A stretch of DNA of 64,000 nt, from the NCBI GenBank assembly GCA_018699955.1, contig JABISG010000147.1, positions 1 to 64,000 on the forward strand, given 5' to 3'. Below, piece after piece: positions 9,934 through 19,489 of the stretch; position 1 is the first letter of the stretch; each line of letters starts with the position of its first letter. Source of the stretch: Planctomycetaceae bacterium (GTDB taxonomy: Bacteria > Planctomycetota > Planctomycetia > Planctomycetales > Planctomycetaceae). Below the pieces are notes generated by a model, which did no database searches, was not told the DNA's origin, and was given only the letters and a program-made list of their open reading frames with translations. Both the position numbers and the translations under genes were made by a program.

Positions 9934-9978
9934 CCGTTGACTAGCGGAGATTAGCGTTCCAGTCGGTCGGGTTTTTCG

Positions 9979-10767
9979 TTATTCGTTATTCGTGCCGGAC
10001 CAGCGTGCCAGAATCGTGACGCCGGCCATGTTCACGGCGCCGAAAATGCCAATCCCCAGCGCCGTCGAGGCGATGACTGCCGCGAACAATTCGGCTGTCT
10101 TCAATTGGTCCGATGTTTGACGCACGAGGTAACCCAACCCAAACCGTTCCGCTCCGTAGCCCGCGAAAAACTCGCCCACAATTGCACCGATGACCGCCAG
10201 CCCGCTCGCCGTCTTTGCGCCGGTCACCAGGTAGGGAACGGCATTCGGCAGACGCAGCTTCCATAACATTTGCCACCGCGATGCATTGTGAAGGCGAAAC
10301 AAATCGACGAGATCGTTATCGACCAAAATCAATCCCGCTGTCACGTTGGCGATGATTGGAAACAGGCTGATGATGAACGCGACCACCACCACGCTTTGAA
10401 ATCCGTAGTCGAACCAGATGATGATCAGCGGCGCGATGGCGACGATGGGAACGGTCTGCAGGAAAATCGCATACGGATAGCAACTGCTCCGCACCAACCG
10501 TGATTGCGAGAACGCGAACGCAATCAGTGTGCCGACGATCAAACTCGCCACAAAACCACACGCTGCGGCGGCAGCGGTCAACGCCATCGCCGAAATCAAC
10601 TGTCCGGCGTTCTCGCGAGCCGCCTCGGCGACTGCGACGGGTGAGGGCAACAGGTACGCCTTCGGTTGAAAAACAACTGTCGCCAGTTGCCACGACAACA
10701 GGACGAGCAGGAACAAACCGACCGGAGGAAGAATGTCGTGCGTCAGTCGCCGCCGCAAACCATTCAT
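9979..10767 (-). CDS. ABC transporter permease, NitT/TauT (SsuC-like) family
   Basis: A 262-residue inner-membrane permease with about six helices. The cytoplasmic EAA loop is visible around RLHNASRWQMLWKLRLPNA, which contacts the ATPase. It matches SsuC/TauC/ThiX-like importers of small organic anions, nitrate or pyrimidine precursors. Its ATG overlaps the stop of the upstream ATPase gene by four bases, so the two are translationally coupled. No periplasmic binding protein lies in the window next to them, so the substrate cannot be assigned. Confidence 0.9.
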   Translation of the reverse strand: MNGLRRRLTHDILPPVGLFLLVLLSWQLATVVFQPKAYLLPSPVAVAEAARENAGQLISAMALTAAAAACGFVASLIVGTLIAFAFSQSRLVRSSCYPYAIFLQTVPIVAIAPLIIIWFDYGFQSVVVVAFIISLFPIIANVTAGLILVDNDLVDLFRLHNASRWQMLWKLRLPNAVPYLVTGAKTASGLAVIGAIVGEFFAGYGAERFGLGYLVRQTSDQLKTAELFAAVIASTALGIGIFGAVNMAGVTILARWSGTNNE

Positions 10768-11567
10768 AACGACGCCTCCCGCAGCCGGGCGCTGACTTCA
10801 CCGGTCAGTCGGGCGAAGTCGGCTTCCGCTCGCAAAGCTGGCGAACGCGGATAGGCAAACGGCACGGCAACGTCGGCAATAATTCGCCCCGGTGCAGTAC
10901 CCATCACCAGAATTCGTTGGCTCAGAAAGACTGCCTCGGCTACGTTGTGGGTCACAAACAGAGCCGTCCATTTCTTCTCTGCCCAGATTCGCAACAAATC
11001 CTCGTTCAATCGCTGCCGCGTCATTTCATCCAGCGCGCCAAACGGTTCATCCAGCATTAACAAGGCCGGATCCGTCACCAGCGCCCGCGCCAACGAGACC
11101 CGCATCCGCATTCCGCCGGAAAGCATTCGGGGATACTTCGCCGCATCGGTCTCCGACAGCCCGATCAGCTTCAGACTCTCCGGCACGATTGAACGGTTGG
11201 CAGAAAGATCGGTTCGTTCCAGTTCCAACGGCAATTGAATGTTGTCGATGACGTTTCGCCACGGAAGCAGTGTCGCATCCTGAAATACAAACGCCATCGG
11301 GTGCCATGCCCGCCGCGCTTCCGCCGGTAACAACCCGCCCACGGTTAATGTTCCCGCTGTTGGTTCAGCCAGGCCGGCAATCAACCGCAGCAGCGTCGAT
11401 TTCCCGCAACCCGACGGACCAATGATCGAGACAAACTCTCCGCCTTCAATTGACAGTGATACGTTGTCCAATGCGTGGTGCGCGCCGTCAAATGTCATCC
11501 CCACATCGTCTGCTGCGACGATGACGTTTGCTGTTTCCGTATTTGTTTGATTCACCGCGTCATTCAC
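10764..11567 (-). CDS. ABC transporter ATP-binding protein, NitT/TauT (SsuB-like) family
   Basis: A 267-residue ATPase. Walker A is GPSGCGKST (residues 50-58), the signature is LSGGM, Walker B is LLMLDEP and the switch His is in FVTHN. The Q-loop lies in AFVFQDATLLPW. It is close to SsuB/TauB ATPases. The start is GTG at 11567 with GGA about nine bases upstream. It is the first gene of a two-gene operon with the permease. A C-terminal extension after IADVAVPF is short, as usual for this group. Confidence 0.92.
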   Translation of the reverse strand: MNDAVNQTNTETANVIVAADDVGMTFDGAHHALDNVSLSIEGGEFVSIIGPSGCGKSTLLRLIAGLAEPTAGTLTVGGLLPAEARRAWHPMAFVFQDATLLPWRNVIDNIQLPLELERTDLSANRSIVPESLKLIGLSETDAAKYPRMLSGGMRMRVSLARALVTDPALLMLDEPFGALDEMTRQRLNEDLLRIWAEKKWTALFVTHNVAEAVFLSQRILVMGTAPGRIIADVAVPFAYPRSPALRAEADFARLTGEVSARLREASL

Positions 11568-11600
11568 GTGAATTGTTCCGGACGGAGCTCAACATCGTTC

Positions 11601-11634
11601 GATCCCCCGGGCCGCAACCCGGGGCTTTGAGATG
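11601..11634 (+). repeat. hairpin repeat with conserved GGGCTTTGAGATG tail (copy 1)
   Basis: GC-rich hairpin CCCCGGG/CCCGGGG region followed by GGGCTTTGAGATG. The same tail, reversed, follows a different hairpin at 23320-23355, and a near copy with GGGCTTTGTGA is at 21761-21800. Stem bases differ between copies but pairing is kept. It lies in the divergent gap between the ABC operon and the DUF1499 gene. Confidence 0.7.
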
Positions 11635-11776
11635 CAATGGCGACGATTGGTGCTTGTTGATGTGGTTTATTGCAATTCATCTGTCGCATCATGCCATTTT
11701 GTGATCACAATTGACATCTCGGCAGTCATCACGCCAGACTCAATTTTTATCGCGTTCAACAGCAGGACGATTCACC

Positions 11777-12241
11777 ATGACCCGTACCGCCATCATCGTG
11801 AGTGTTGTCGCCGTGCTGCTATTGCCAATTGTTGCGTTGGCGCTGATGAGCCTGTTCGAGCGCCGTCCCCAGTTACTCGGTCGTACGGAATTTGAACTCG
11901 CTGCAGCCTGTCCTGCCACGCCCAATTGTGTTTGCTCGCATGAAACCGACAGCGTCCATCGGATCGAACCGCTCAGAATAACCGGCAGCACTGCCGAGGC
12001 AAAACAGCAGTTGGAAACCATCATCGCTACCATTCCCCGCGCGAAGGTCGTCGATGAAATGGATGACTATCTGCACGCCGAGTTCACATCGGCCTTCTTT
12101 CGTTTCACCGACGACGTCGAATTTCTCATCGACGAATCGGCCGGCATCATCCATGTCCGCTCCGCCTCGCGCACGGGGTATTCCGATCTCGGCGCGAATC
12201 GCGAGCGGGTTGAGGCCATTCGGGCAAAGCTTGATAAATGA
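11777..12241 (+). CDS. DUF1499 family protein
   Basis: A 154-residue protein with one N-terminal membrane helix or uncleaved signal (about residues 4-26). The rest matches DUF1499: CPATPNCVCSHE near the start, an IIATIPRAKVVDEMDDYLHAEF core, FRFTDDVEFLID, and the closing RSASRTGYSDLGANRERVE. The family is widespread and of unknown function; members are often membrane-attached. The ATG at 11777 has AGGA about ten bases upstream. Confidence 0.88.
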   Translation: MTRTAIIVSVVAVLLLPIVALALMSLFERRPQLLGRTEFELAAACPATPNCVCSHETDSVHRIEPLRITGSTAEAKQQLETIIATIPRAKVVDEMDDYLHAEFTSAFFRFTDDVEFLIDESAGIIHVRSASRTGYSDLGANRERVEAIRAKLDK

Positions 12242-12801
12242 TGGGTGCATGGTTTTTATCTGACCTCAACGTGCCGCACATCGCTCTGTTGCTCAGTCTC
12301 TGTTTCGGGTTTATTCCGATTGTGCTTGCTTTGCAGTTGCCGGTCTTAAGAAGAATGGCAGCCGCGACGATGGTGACGGCAATGCCGTTCGTCACGCAAC
12401 TGCCGTACCCAACTCTTGTGCCAGCGCCACCACGTAGCGCGAACGAAACGAGGATTCCACCCCAACCACGGTCGTTCCAGCCAACGGCATATTGTGCCGA
12501 TCTCAAGTAGTGGTCAATCGCGCCGTTCTGGCGTATCAAACGACACAGCACATCATCAACCGGTAGAGACATTTATTGCCGCAACGGCAAGCCGCCTTGT
12601 GGCAGAATTCCATCCTCTCAGTCTCTCCACTCGTCTTCTTTCCTCATCTTTACGATTCGTCACACCGGGGCCTGACTCAGTCAGGGACTGTCGGCGGTGC
12701 GCTCGACTGACCAACAAAACAGACAGAGATTTCGCACAGGAAACCATTGGAGTGACACGCGAATTCTCGATGGAGTGACCTTCACAGGGAGAACAGAACC
12801 G
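12242..12801. other. 560-base gap, no convincing gene
   Basis: Two overlapping open frames exist on opposite strands (about 12238-12510 plus, 12147-12572 minus), but neither has family features throughout. A minus-strand stretch near 12395-12493 could encode a short peptide with VVGVESSFRSRYVVALA and might be a gene remnant. A small palindrome CCTGACT/AGTCAGG lies at 12669-12683. The promoter of the barrel protein gene is expected in the last 150 bases. Confidence 0.4.
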
Positions 12802-14247
12802 ATGCGTAACATGCATTTGGCCGTACTTGTAGTGGCCGGCGTCGCCACAGCAGGCTTCGCCACGACAGCGAAGGCCCAGGACGAGGCCGTTAACCGCGAA
12901 GTCCTGAGAGCGCTGAATCAATTACGCCACGAAGTGTCGATCTTGAAAGAGCAAAACCGGCATCTCAAAGGCGAATTCATCAAACTAAAAGAGACGAACG
13001 GGCCAACCCTCGACGTCAGTACGGCGGTCCCGTTGAAAGAAGTTTCCGAGCAGCGAAAATTGATCAATCAGCAGGCAAGTCGCATTGACGGTCTCGAAGC
13101 CAGAAACACCAGCTTGCAGGAATCGGTCGATGCGGTGCTGAACCAGCCGCCACCACCGCCGGTCGAAGCCGTCGAGATTATTGATTATGTGGCGCCTGGC
13201 TGGCTCGCCGGGAGGGGCTACAGCGGCCAAACGGGTTGGGTTGCCGATGTTCGGGCGATCTACATTTTTCAATCGGAAATTGGCCACGCTCCTGCGTTCG
13301 GCCAACTGACCGGCCCAACCATTGATCGGTCCGCAGGGAATGCGCCGCCGGCGGGCGTACAGGGTTCTTCCCACAATCTGTCAGCCGAACCTGTTTCGCT
13401 AAACGGCCCCGGATTCCGGTTCTCACTGCTAAACCAGAACAGCGATGGCTGGTTTCGTGGGGTAGTTTATGAGGGCATCTTCATTAATGGAAAAACTCGT
13501 GCAGGGGGTGCCACCGATATCGACAACATTCATGCGAATCTTCACAGTCGAACGCTGGCAGATAACAATGCCCTGAACGACGATTTCGATAGCGGTCTGG
13601 TTGATTTTGCCAGCGACGATGTCACGCTGGATCAGCAGATTGTGGATATCATATTCGGTAAAAAGTCGCAGGTTTCAGATCGAACAACGACATTCTGGAA
13701 TGTTGGCGTCCGCGTTGCCTCCTCGGATATGAAACGCGAAGTGTTGTATAGAAATGTTGAGGATTTGGTCCTGCCCGGACCAATTGTCGTGCCTGACGCT
13801 GACACGGATACTGCCAATGTCGATTTCAATTCGGAGATGTTGGGGCTGGGGCCAGTCCTTGGAGCCGGCGGCACGTGGAAGTTTGGGCGATCGCTGGCAC
13901 TCTCAGGGGATGTCTCGCTTGCGGCCGTCTATTCCAATTTCGACCTGAGAAGGAACGAACGGAACTTCAACCAAAGCCTTTCCAGAACTGCCTTCAGTGA
14001 TATTACAATGGAGTCGTCCGGTGTTGTTCCGATGATGCAATGCTCGTTTGAGTTGTCCTACCAAATGGCCAGCGATTGGAATTGTGCCATTGGTTATAAC
14101 GCGTCCCTGTTGGTTGGCGGTGCACGCTCAATCGCCATTCCAGGATGGGACGATGTCGATGATGAAACCTCGCCATATGTCGTTGAAGAAAACGATATCT
14201 TCAGTCACGGTGTCTATCTTCGTGTCAGCTATTTCCTGGGTTCGTAA
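12802..14247 (+). CDS. outer-membrane beta-barrel protein with N-terminal coiled coil
   Basis: A 481-residue exported protein. The signal peptide ends near residue 25 (TAKAQ). Residues about 30-110 form a coiled coil, followed by a PPPPP linker at about 115. The remainder alternates polar and hydrophobic residues as in a porin-like barrel and ends in VYLRVSYFLGS, with aromatic residues near the C-terminus. This resembles Lpg1974-type barrel proteins seen in planctomycetes. The coil may anchor it in the periplasm. AGGGAG lies upstream of the chosen ATG; the open frame extends 35 codons earlier without signal features. Confidence 0.65.
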   Translation: MRNMHLAVLVVAGVATAGFATTAKAQDEAVNREVLRALNQLRHEVSILKEQNRHLKGEFIKLKETNGPTLDVSTAVPLKEVSEQRKLINQQASRIDGLEARNTSLQESVDAVLNQPPPPPVEAVEIIDYVAPGWLAGRGYSGQTGWVADVRAIYIFQSEIGHAPAFGQLTGPTIDRSAGNAPPAGVQGSSHNLSAEPVSLNGPGFRFSLLNQNSDGWFRGVVYEGIFINGKTRAGGATDIDNIHANLHSRTLADNNALNDDFDSGLVDFASDDVTLDQQIVDIIFGKKSQVSDRTTTFWNVGVRVASSDMKREVLYRNVEDLVLPGPIVVPDADTDTANVDFNSEMLGLGPVLGAGGTWKFGRSLALSGDVSLAAVYSNFDLRRNERNFNQSLSRTAFSDITMESSGVVPMMQCSFELSYQMASDWNCAIGYNASLLVGGARSIAIPGWDDVDDETSPYVVEENDIFSHGVYLRVSYFLGS

Positions 14248-14552
14248 TGTTGCGAACGAGTTCCGGACGCATGCCGGTGGCCTCGTGATTCCGAATGAAC
14301 GCCGACGGGTGCCGCTTCAATTTTGAATTCGAGACAAAGTTTCACCCCACACGATTCTCATTGCCGCGTCCATTAACTACAATTCAGCCGAATTGATTTC
14401 GGTTCGCATGGTGGCGAGCCGGTCCAACCCAACGGATTCTGGAGCGCGGGATTCCCCTCAGCCCGGTCCCGCGAATTTGGCATATGGTCGGTCGATCCGA
14501 CTCGTTCCGGTTGTTCGTTCACGGTATTCAACGCCTGGTGGAGCGAATTGAC
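14248..14552. other. 305-base gap before citrate synthase
   Basis: No coding sequence is supported. It should hold the end signal of the barrel protein gene and the promoter and leader of the citrate synthase gene. No clear consensus promoter or hairpin was found by eye. Confidence 0.4.
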
Positions 14553-15674
14553 ATGAGCGACGAACCCTATTATCCCGGTCTCGAAGGTGTCATCGCCGGC
14601 GAGACCGCCATCTGCACCATCGCCGGCGGTCTCTCGTATCGCGGCTATTCCATCGAGGAACTCGCCCGCGATGCCCGCTTCATCGAGGTGGCGTATCTGC
14701 TGCTCGAAGGCGAGTTGCCCAACCAGGAGCAACTGGCCGACTTCCAGTCGATCCTCGTCGAGTCTGGCGAATTGCCCCCCTCGGTGACCGATCTGATTGC
14801 ATCGATCCCGCTGCATGTGAGCGCGATGGATGTGTTGCGGACCGGCATCAGTGCGATCTCGCATTTCGATCCGCAACTCGACGACAACAGCCGCGAGGCC
14901 AATGTCGCCAAAACGCTCAGGCTGCTGGCGCAAATTCCGCAGCTCATCGCCGCCCGCTATCGGCTCAGTCAGGGTGAAACGCCGCTGAAACCGAACGACG
15001 AACTCAGCTTTTCGGCCAACCTGTTGTACATGTTGACCGGCAAGGAGCCGCCGGCCTCGCATGAGCGAGCGACGGAAGTCTCGCTGATTCTGTATGCCGA
15101 ACACGAATTCAACGCGTCCACCTTCACCGCCCGCGTGGTCACCTCGACCATGTCCGATTTGTACTCGTCCATTGCGGCCGCCGTCGGTGCGCTCAAAGGC
15201 CCACTTCACGGCGGAGCCAACGAGCGGGTGATGGAAGTTCTGGAAGAAGTCGGCACCGCCGGCCGCGCCGAATCGTGGGTTCGCGATGCGTTGGCCAACA
15301 AAGAGCGTATTATGGGTTTCGGTCACCGCGTCTACAAAACCGGCGACCCACGTGCCGTCATCCTCAAGCAGTATTGCGCGGAACTCGCAGAAGAAACCGG
15401 CCAGACCGAACTGGAAGAAATCGCCAACACCATCGAGAACATCGTCGTCGCCGAGAAGGGCCTGCCCCCCAATCTCGACTGGCCCAGCGCGCGGTTGTAC
15501 CACTACATGGGCCTGGAAGTGGAACTCTACACGCCGCTGTTCGTCGTCAGCCGAGTCCTCGGCTGGGCCGCCCACGTCATCGAGCAAACCGAAAACAACC
15601 GTTTGATTCGCCCCCGCTCGAAATACAAAGGCCCGAAAAGACGTGAGTTCACCCCGCTGGTGGAACGTGGCTAA
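14553..15674 (+). CDS. gltA: citrate synthase family protein
   Basis: A 373-residue citrate synthase of the short bacterial type. Substrate and catalytic regions are visible: PLHGGANERVMEVL with its His, MGFGHRVYKTGDPRA with its His, and NLDWPSARLYHYMGL with the catalytic Asp. The tail ENNRLIRPRSKYKGP matches the CoA-site end of the family. It condenses acetyl-CoA with oxaloacetate in the TCA cycle; 2-methylcitrate synthase is an alternative that sequence alone does not exclude. The ATG at 14553 has GGAG about ten bases upstream. A 450-codon open frame on the opposite strand is a compositional shadow. Confidence 0.92.
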   Translation: MSDEPYYPGLEGVIAGETAICTIAGGLSYRGYSIEELARDARFIEVAYLLLEGELPNQEQLADFQSILVESGELPPSVTDLIASIPLHVSAMDVLRTGISAISHFDPQLDDNSREANVAKTLRLLAQIPQLIAARYRLSQGETPLKPNDELSFSANLLYMLTGKEPPASHERATEVSLILYAEHEFNASTFTARVVTSTMSDLYSSIAAAVGALKGPLHGGANERVMEVLEEVGTAGRAESWVRDALANKERIMGFGHRVYKTGDPRAVILKQYCAELAEETGQTELEEIANTIENIVVAEKGLPPNLDWPSARLYHYMGLEVELYTPLFVVSRVLGWAAHVIEQTENNRLIRPRSKYKGPKRREFTPLVERG

Positions 15675-15677
15675 CAG

Positions 15678-15699
15678 CTGCGATGCGGACGCATCGCAG
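15678..15699. terminator. hairpin between citrate synthase and tcmP
   Basis: Perfect 9-bp stem CTGCGATGC/GCATCGCAG with loop GGAC, immediately after the citrate synthase stop and before the convergent tcmP stop. No strong T-run follows, so the terminator call rests on stem and position. Confidence 0.55.
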
Positions 15700-15721
15700 A
15701 CGGATACGGCGATGGAATACT

Positions 15722-16582
15722 TCAAAAGAGTCTGTCGCTTCCGCGTTGCTTCTTCGTACTCTCATTCCAGAACTTCAAACCCAACGGGTTTCTTGATGCG
15801 AACAGGATGCGGTACAGGGGGACGCCACGGTCAAGGTAGAGTACTTCGTCGCCGAAATGCTCGTATCCAAGATGTTCTCGAAGTTGGTTCTGATAGAGTT
15901 GCACAAAAAGTCTGCTGACTTTTGCGGCACTATGGTCGGCAAGTGAATGCCATTCGCTTCTCCAATCGCAATCAGGGCCAAGGACTTGATCTAAGTTCGA
16001 TTGAGACTGCTGCGCGTAAGTCGCGACATTGCGGATGATATCCATGAAATCGGCGAACAGGATCAGCAAATCGACAGAGCGGTTTTCCGTCAGGGTCGCG
16101 AGCGTTTCAAATGACGCGTGCAACCCTGTCGGGTCTATAAAAGCAAGCGTAAGCGCATTCGCAGGGATTGAGTTGCAGATCAATCCGATCTGTTCGTTGC
16201 AATCGCCCTCGAAAACTCGAATCGATTGGGTTGTCGCAAGCGATTGAGCGCGTTTTTTGCACGCCAAAGCCCGCGAATGGTTCTTCTCACACAATAGGAC
16301 TTTGGTGAACGGCTTCGCGGCTCGCATAGCCAATAGCGGAGATCCTGGAATTCGTTCTCCACTCTCGAACTCTAGGATTCCCGGCCCTGCAAAGAGATCG
16401 ACGTAAACCAAATCGTGTGGCCACTTGTTGCGACCAACAAGTGCAGCAGTCGTGATATCGATGTATTTATTCCACCACCACAGTTTGTCTTCAGTCCATA
16501 CCTGAGCCTTGCGCACTTCCAGGCCGTCGTTGATCTCGACGGACTTACGCAACTGCAACCAACGATCTGTTTTCTTTGCCAT
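15722..16582 (-). CDS. tcmP: three-Cys-motif partner protein TcmP
   Basis: A 286-residue protein of the TcmP family, named for occurring beside three-Cys-motif proteins. Features seen: an N-terminal [14 protein letters not shown] region, a Rossmann-like [10 protein letters not shown] loop (residues 60-69), a second motif [16 protein letters not shown], and [13 protein letters not shown]. The loops resemble those of S-adenosylmethionine methyltransferases, but the function is not established. Its start has GAGGA about six bases upstream and lies 38 bases inside the upstream DUF5131 gene, so translation is coupled. The pair sits between citrate synthase and a membrane protein gene, with no other accessory gene. 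By eye it looks less GC-rich than its neighbours. Confidence 0.88.
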   Translation of the reverse strand: MAKKTDRWLQLRKSVEINDGLEVRKAQVWTEDKLWWWNKYIDITTAALVGRNKWPHDLVYVDLFAGPGILEFESGERIPGSPLLAMRAAKPFTKVLLCEKNHSRALACKKRAQSLATTQSIRVFEGDCNEQIGLICNSIPANALTLAFIDPTGLHASFETLATLTENRSVDLLILFADFMDIIRNVATYAQQSQSNLDQVLGPDCDWRSEWHSLADHSAAKVSRLFVQLYQNQLREHLGYEHFGDEVLYLDRGVPLYRILFASRNPLGLKFWNESTKKQRGSDRLF

Positions 16583-17303
16583 TCTGGTCCTCTTTGCGAT
16601 TTGGCATGCCGTCCCAAGTCTGCCCCTCCAGCAACCGCCCCGTCTTCTTCTTGTTCACACCACCCCATTGCTTGAAGAAGAACGGCACATCTTTGTCCGC
16701 GCACAGGTCGCGGATTTCCGTTACCCATTCTTCCTGCATCGGCCGTGCGCCGGGGCCGGACTCGCCGCCGACGATGACCCAGTCGACTTCGCTTACTGGC
16801 AGATTGGGAATCGGTCCCAGCAGCGGTTCGACCGACAGGAATTTGATGTGGGCGTCGGTCTTTGCCAACTCGTGGACGCGCCAGGTATAGTCGGCGGTTT
16901 CTACGCTCGTTCCCATCCACACGTTTTCCGGCCACGGCAATTTGTCGGTCAACTCCGCAGTTCGTTCCGGGCGCTTAGTCAACACTTGGAACTTGTGATG
17001 GGATGCCTTTTTCATGACGTCGAAAACACTACGAATAAACTTCGTCGGCACGTCCTCGTGAAAAAGATCGCTCATTGAGTTGACGAAAATCGTTCGCGGC
17101 TTCTTCCATTTCAGTGGAAGTTCCACTACGTCATCCTGCAGTGTCAGTTTGAAACCGTCACGGTATCGTTCTTGTCCCATCGCCTTGAGCCGTTTGGCCA
17201 TTCGCTCGGCGTAACAGAACTTGCAGCCGGGGCTGATCTTTGTGCAGCCGGTGACTGGGTTCCACGTTGCCTCAGTCCATTCGATCGATGAATTCTGTGC
17301 CAT
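16545..17303 (-). CDS. three-Cys-motif DUF5131 / phage Gp37-Gp68 family protein
   Basis: A 252-residue protein of the DUF5131 (Gp37/Gp68) family. The defining cysteines are Cys20, Cys27 and Cys30 (CX6CX2C) in [15 protein letters not shown], resembling a radical SAM cluster site with altered spacing. Other landmarks are [53 protein letters not shown] and PFFFKQWGG, consistent with a TIM-barrel radical SAM-like fold. A strong GGAGG lies eight bases before the ATG at 17303. It is the first gene of the two-gene cassette with tcmP. The family is common on phages and mobile regions; its reaction is unknown. Confidence 0.92.
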   Translation of the reverse strand: MAQNSSIEWTEATWNPVTGCTKISPGCKFCYAERMAKRLKAMGQERYRDGFKLTLQDDVVELPLKWKKPRTIFVNSMSDLFHEDVPTKFIRSVFDVMKKASHHKFQVLTKRPERTAELTDKLPWPENVWMGTSVETADYTWRVHELAKTDAHIKFLSVEPLLGPIPNLPVSEVDWVIVGGESGPGARPMQEEWVTEIRDLCADKDVPFFFKQWGGVNKKKTGRLLEGQTWDGMPNRKEDQNGKENRSLVAVA

Positions 17304-17583
17304 TGACCTGTCCTCCAATTTACAGTTTATTCATGCGTACACATGTTGGCAAGTCTGCTTTCGTCGGAAGGCTGGAGAATACCCTTCTGGCCGAATGTCA
17401 CCAACAGGGAATTGGTCGTGTAATTTCCACATTGGCGTCACGTCCAGTATTCTGATTCAAATATTCGGCGACTCAGAAGTTTTGAATCTGACTCGCTAAT
17501 TGTTTGGTCAGTTGAGCGAATCGGTAGAGGACATCGATTCCAAGACTCCATTCACCGCCCCTCACCCTGCGAAAGCAAAACCA

Positions 17584-18324
17584 ATGAGCAACGACAGTCC
17601 CCTCAAAACTCGGCTGGTTCAGATTTGTGCGGTGGCGGGGGTGATTGCGTTTTGTGCGGTGACGTATCTTGCCATCTCGGTCTCGAACAAAGTGGCCGCG
17701 CTGCCGATTGATAAATTCAAGGAGACGGCCGAGAACTCGAAAGCGGTCTCCGAGCAGGCGAAGACGCTGGTTGAAAACAACTCCGGCAAGATTGATCAAA
17801 TTGTCGATAAGGCGAATACGTCGCTGAAGTTGATGACGCGGCAATTGGAACGGATCGAGAAACTGAACCGTTTTCGCGGGGCGACGCCCGAGGTGAATGA
17901 TGACAGTTATCTTGACTTCGGCGTGCGGATTCGGGAACTGCTCGACGAGAACTTCAGTGGCAAGGGATACCGCGTGTCGCTGCAGCGCAAGCTATCCAGA
18001 AAGCCGCAGAAGAAACCGGACGAGTACGAATCGTACGAAATCTGGATCGCCAAACGCACCGGCGGAATTACGAGCGCGCAGATGGCGGCGGGCATCATCA
18101 ATGACTCGAAAACAGTGCTGAAAAAACTGACCGTTTTCGGATTCCCACGGCCCGGGTTTGATAATCGCTACGTCATCTGGCGTCCCGATGACGCGGACAA
18201 AGCGATTGTCAAAATCGACGAAGGGCAGACCGCAGCGGACGGACCGATCTTTGTTCTCGACTGGTTGGCTCTTCACGACGAACAGGCGAAGCTGTACGCG
18301 GATGAGATCGACAAGGAACAGTGA
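17584..18324 (+). CDS. single-pass membrane protein of unknown function
   Basis: A 246-residue protein. Residues about 10-34 form a membrane helix; residues about 40-100 are predicted coiled coil (KFKETAENSKAVSEQAK and onward), and the rest is a charged soluble domain. I do not recognise a family. The start at 17584 is a choice: the open frame begins 28 codons earlier but that stretch is Pro/Thr-rich and lacks a start signal. The 280-base gap upstream is shared with the divergent three-Cys cassette. A strong hairpin follows the stop. Confidence 0.55.
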   Translation: MSNDSPLKTRLVQICAVAGVIAFCAVTYLAISVSNKVAALPIDKFKETAENSKAVSEQAKTLVENNSGKIDQIVDKANTSLKLMTRQLERIEKLNRFRGATPEVNDDSYLDFGVRIRELLDENFSGKGYRVSLQRKLSRKPQKKPDEYESYEIWIAKRTGGITSAQMAAGIINDSKTVLKKLTVFGFPRPGFDNRYVIWRPDDADKAIVKIDEGQTAADGPIFVLDWLALHDEQAKLYADEIDKEQ

Positions 18325-18327
18325 ATC

Positions 18328-18360
18328 AGAAACCCGGTTTCTTTGAGAAACCGGGTTTCT
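18328..18360. terminator. bidirectional hairpin terminator
   Basis: Perfect 14-bp stem AGAAACCCGGTTTC/GAAACCGGGTTTCT with loop TTTGA, starting three bases after the stop at 18324 and before the convergent stop at 18391. It shares the CCCGGTTTC core with the terminator at 59082. Confidence 0.75.
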
Positions 18361-18390
18361 CGACGGTCAAATCCCGTGTCTTTGTCTCGT

Positions 18391-19371
18391 TCACCGTTTC
18401 CGAAACGAGATCACGTCGCGTGTGAATTCCGGTTCGATGTCAATGCGGGCGAGTTCCGTCACAGTTTGGTTTTCGCCGAAGCCGCATTGGACTTTCAGGA
18501 CCACGCGGCCTGATTGGCATTGCTTGCAGTGTTCCAGTGAGACGGCCAGGCGGCTGGTCTGTTTGTTGATCGCCTTCTTGTTGTCCGCATGCTCGCTTAA
18601 CAGGTCAACAAATTGTTGCGGGTCCTTTTCGTTCACACTTTCCAGCAGCGTTTCCATTCGCTTTTGGCCCGACTCCATCGCCTGCTTCAATTCCTCTTCG
18701 TAGGCCTGTTGTCCTTCGGTGTCTTTCTTCTTAATTTTGCGCGGGGCGATGCCGGCGGGTAGCAGGCCCAGTTCGGTCGATTTCATATAGACCTGGCACG
18801 CTTCGCAGTACGGCACAGCAAACAGAATGGCCGGGGCGATCATGGCGCAGAGCGAAAAGCCGGCCATTTCCAGGGCAAGCATCCCGTAACCCCATATTCC
18901 GAATGGTTCACCCGGTTGGCCATCGTTGTTCCAGGCAAATGCTCGGGTCTCGCGGTCGAAGAATTCCCAAAACGAAAATGGCACGTTGTCAAATGGGGCC
19001 GTGATTACGAGAAAATGAACGTACTGGGAAAACATATAGACGAGAAGTTGCAGCAGGACAATTTGAATCAACAACCCTTTGCCGATCTTCGCACCGGTGA
19101 GCCACGACGCAATTCCGTATCCGCTGCCAGCCACCAGACCGACAAGCATTGCTCCAATCGGGATGACGCCATTCGCGTACCATCCCATCACATACAGGTC
19201 GGGCGAGACGATGTTGAGTACGTACAGCAATGCCAGCGTTGCCACCGATGTTCCGACGCCTGCCATCAGCACCAGCAGGCCGGGACGTTTCACGCGGTGT
19301 TCGGAAAAGTCGTCTGCGAAATCTTCGTTGAACGTGTCGTCGTAGTTTTCCACAGCCGACTCCTGTCGCAT
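18391..19371 (-). CDS. four-helix membrane protein with C-terminal CxxC domain
   Basis: A 326-residue protein. An acidic N-terminal tail (residues 1-27) is followed by four hydrophobic segments between about 29 and 190. Two CxxC pairs are seen: CEAC just after the fourth segment and CKQC in the soluble tail. Between them a charged helical stretch is rich in Gln, Glu and Lys. This could be a metal- or redox-linked membrane protein, but no family is recognised. No Shine-Dalgarno is evident before the ATG at 19371. Confidence 0.55.
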   Translation of the reverse strand: MRQESAVENYDDTFNEDFADDFSEHRVKRPGLLVLMAGVGTSVATLALLYVLNIVSPDLYVMGWYANGVIPIGAMLVGLVAGSGYGIASWLTGAKIGKGLLIQIVLLQLLVYMFSQYVHFLVITAPFDNVPFSFWEFFDRETRAFAWNNDGQPGEPFGIWGYGMLALEMAGFSLCAMIAPAILFAVPYCEACQVYMKSTELGLLPAGIAPRKIKKKDTEGQQAYEEELKQAMESGQKRMETLLESVNEKDPQQFVDLLSEHADNKKAINKQTSRLAVSLEHCKQCQSGRVVLKVQCGFGENQTVTELARIDIEPEFTRDVISFRKR

Positions 19372-19489
19372 TGCGGGGGATCATCATTCAGCGACCGAAT
19401 TGTTGGTTGACTGGGAGATTGTACCGGTTCCCGCTTATCATGTCATGTAGATTCCATCGAATGATTGACCACTATGAAAGAACACTCGC

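Noticed and set aside
12238-12510. 90-codon frame whose ATG overlaps the DUF1499 stop
   Set aside because: The overlap looks like coupling, but the protein has only one hydrophobic stretch followed by Pro-rich sequence and competes with a frame on the other strand. No family support.
14373-15725. 450-codon open frame on the minus strand over citrate synthase
   Set aside because: It is antisense to a complete citrate synthase with all active-site motifs; long antisense frames are common in GC-rich genes and this one has no domain or start signal.
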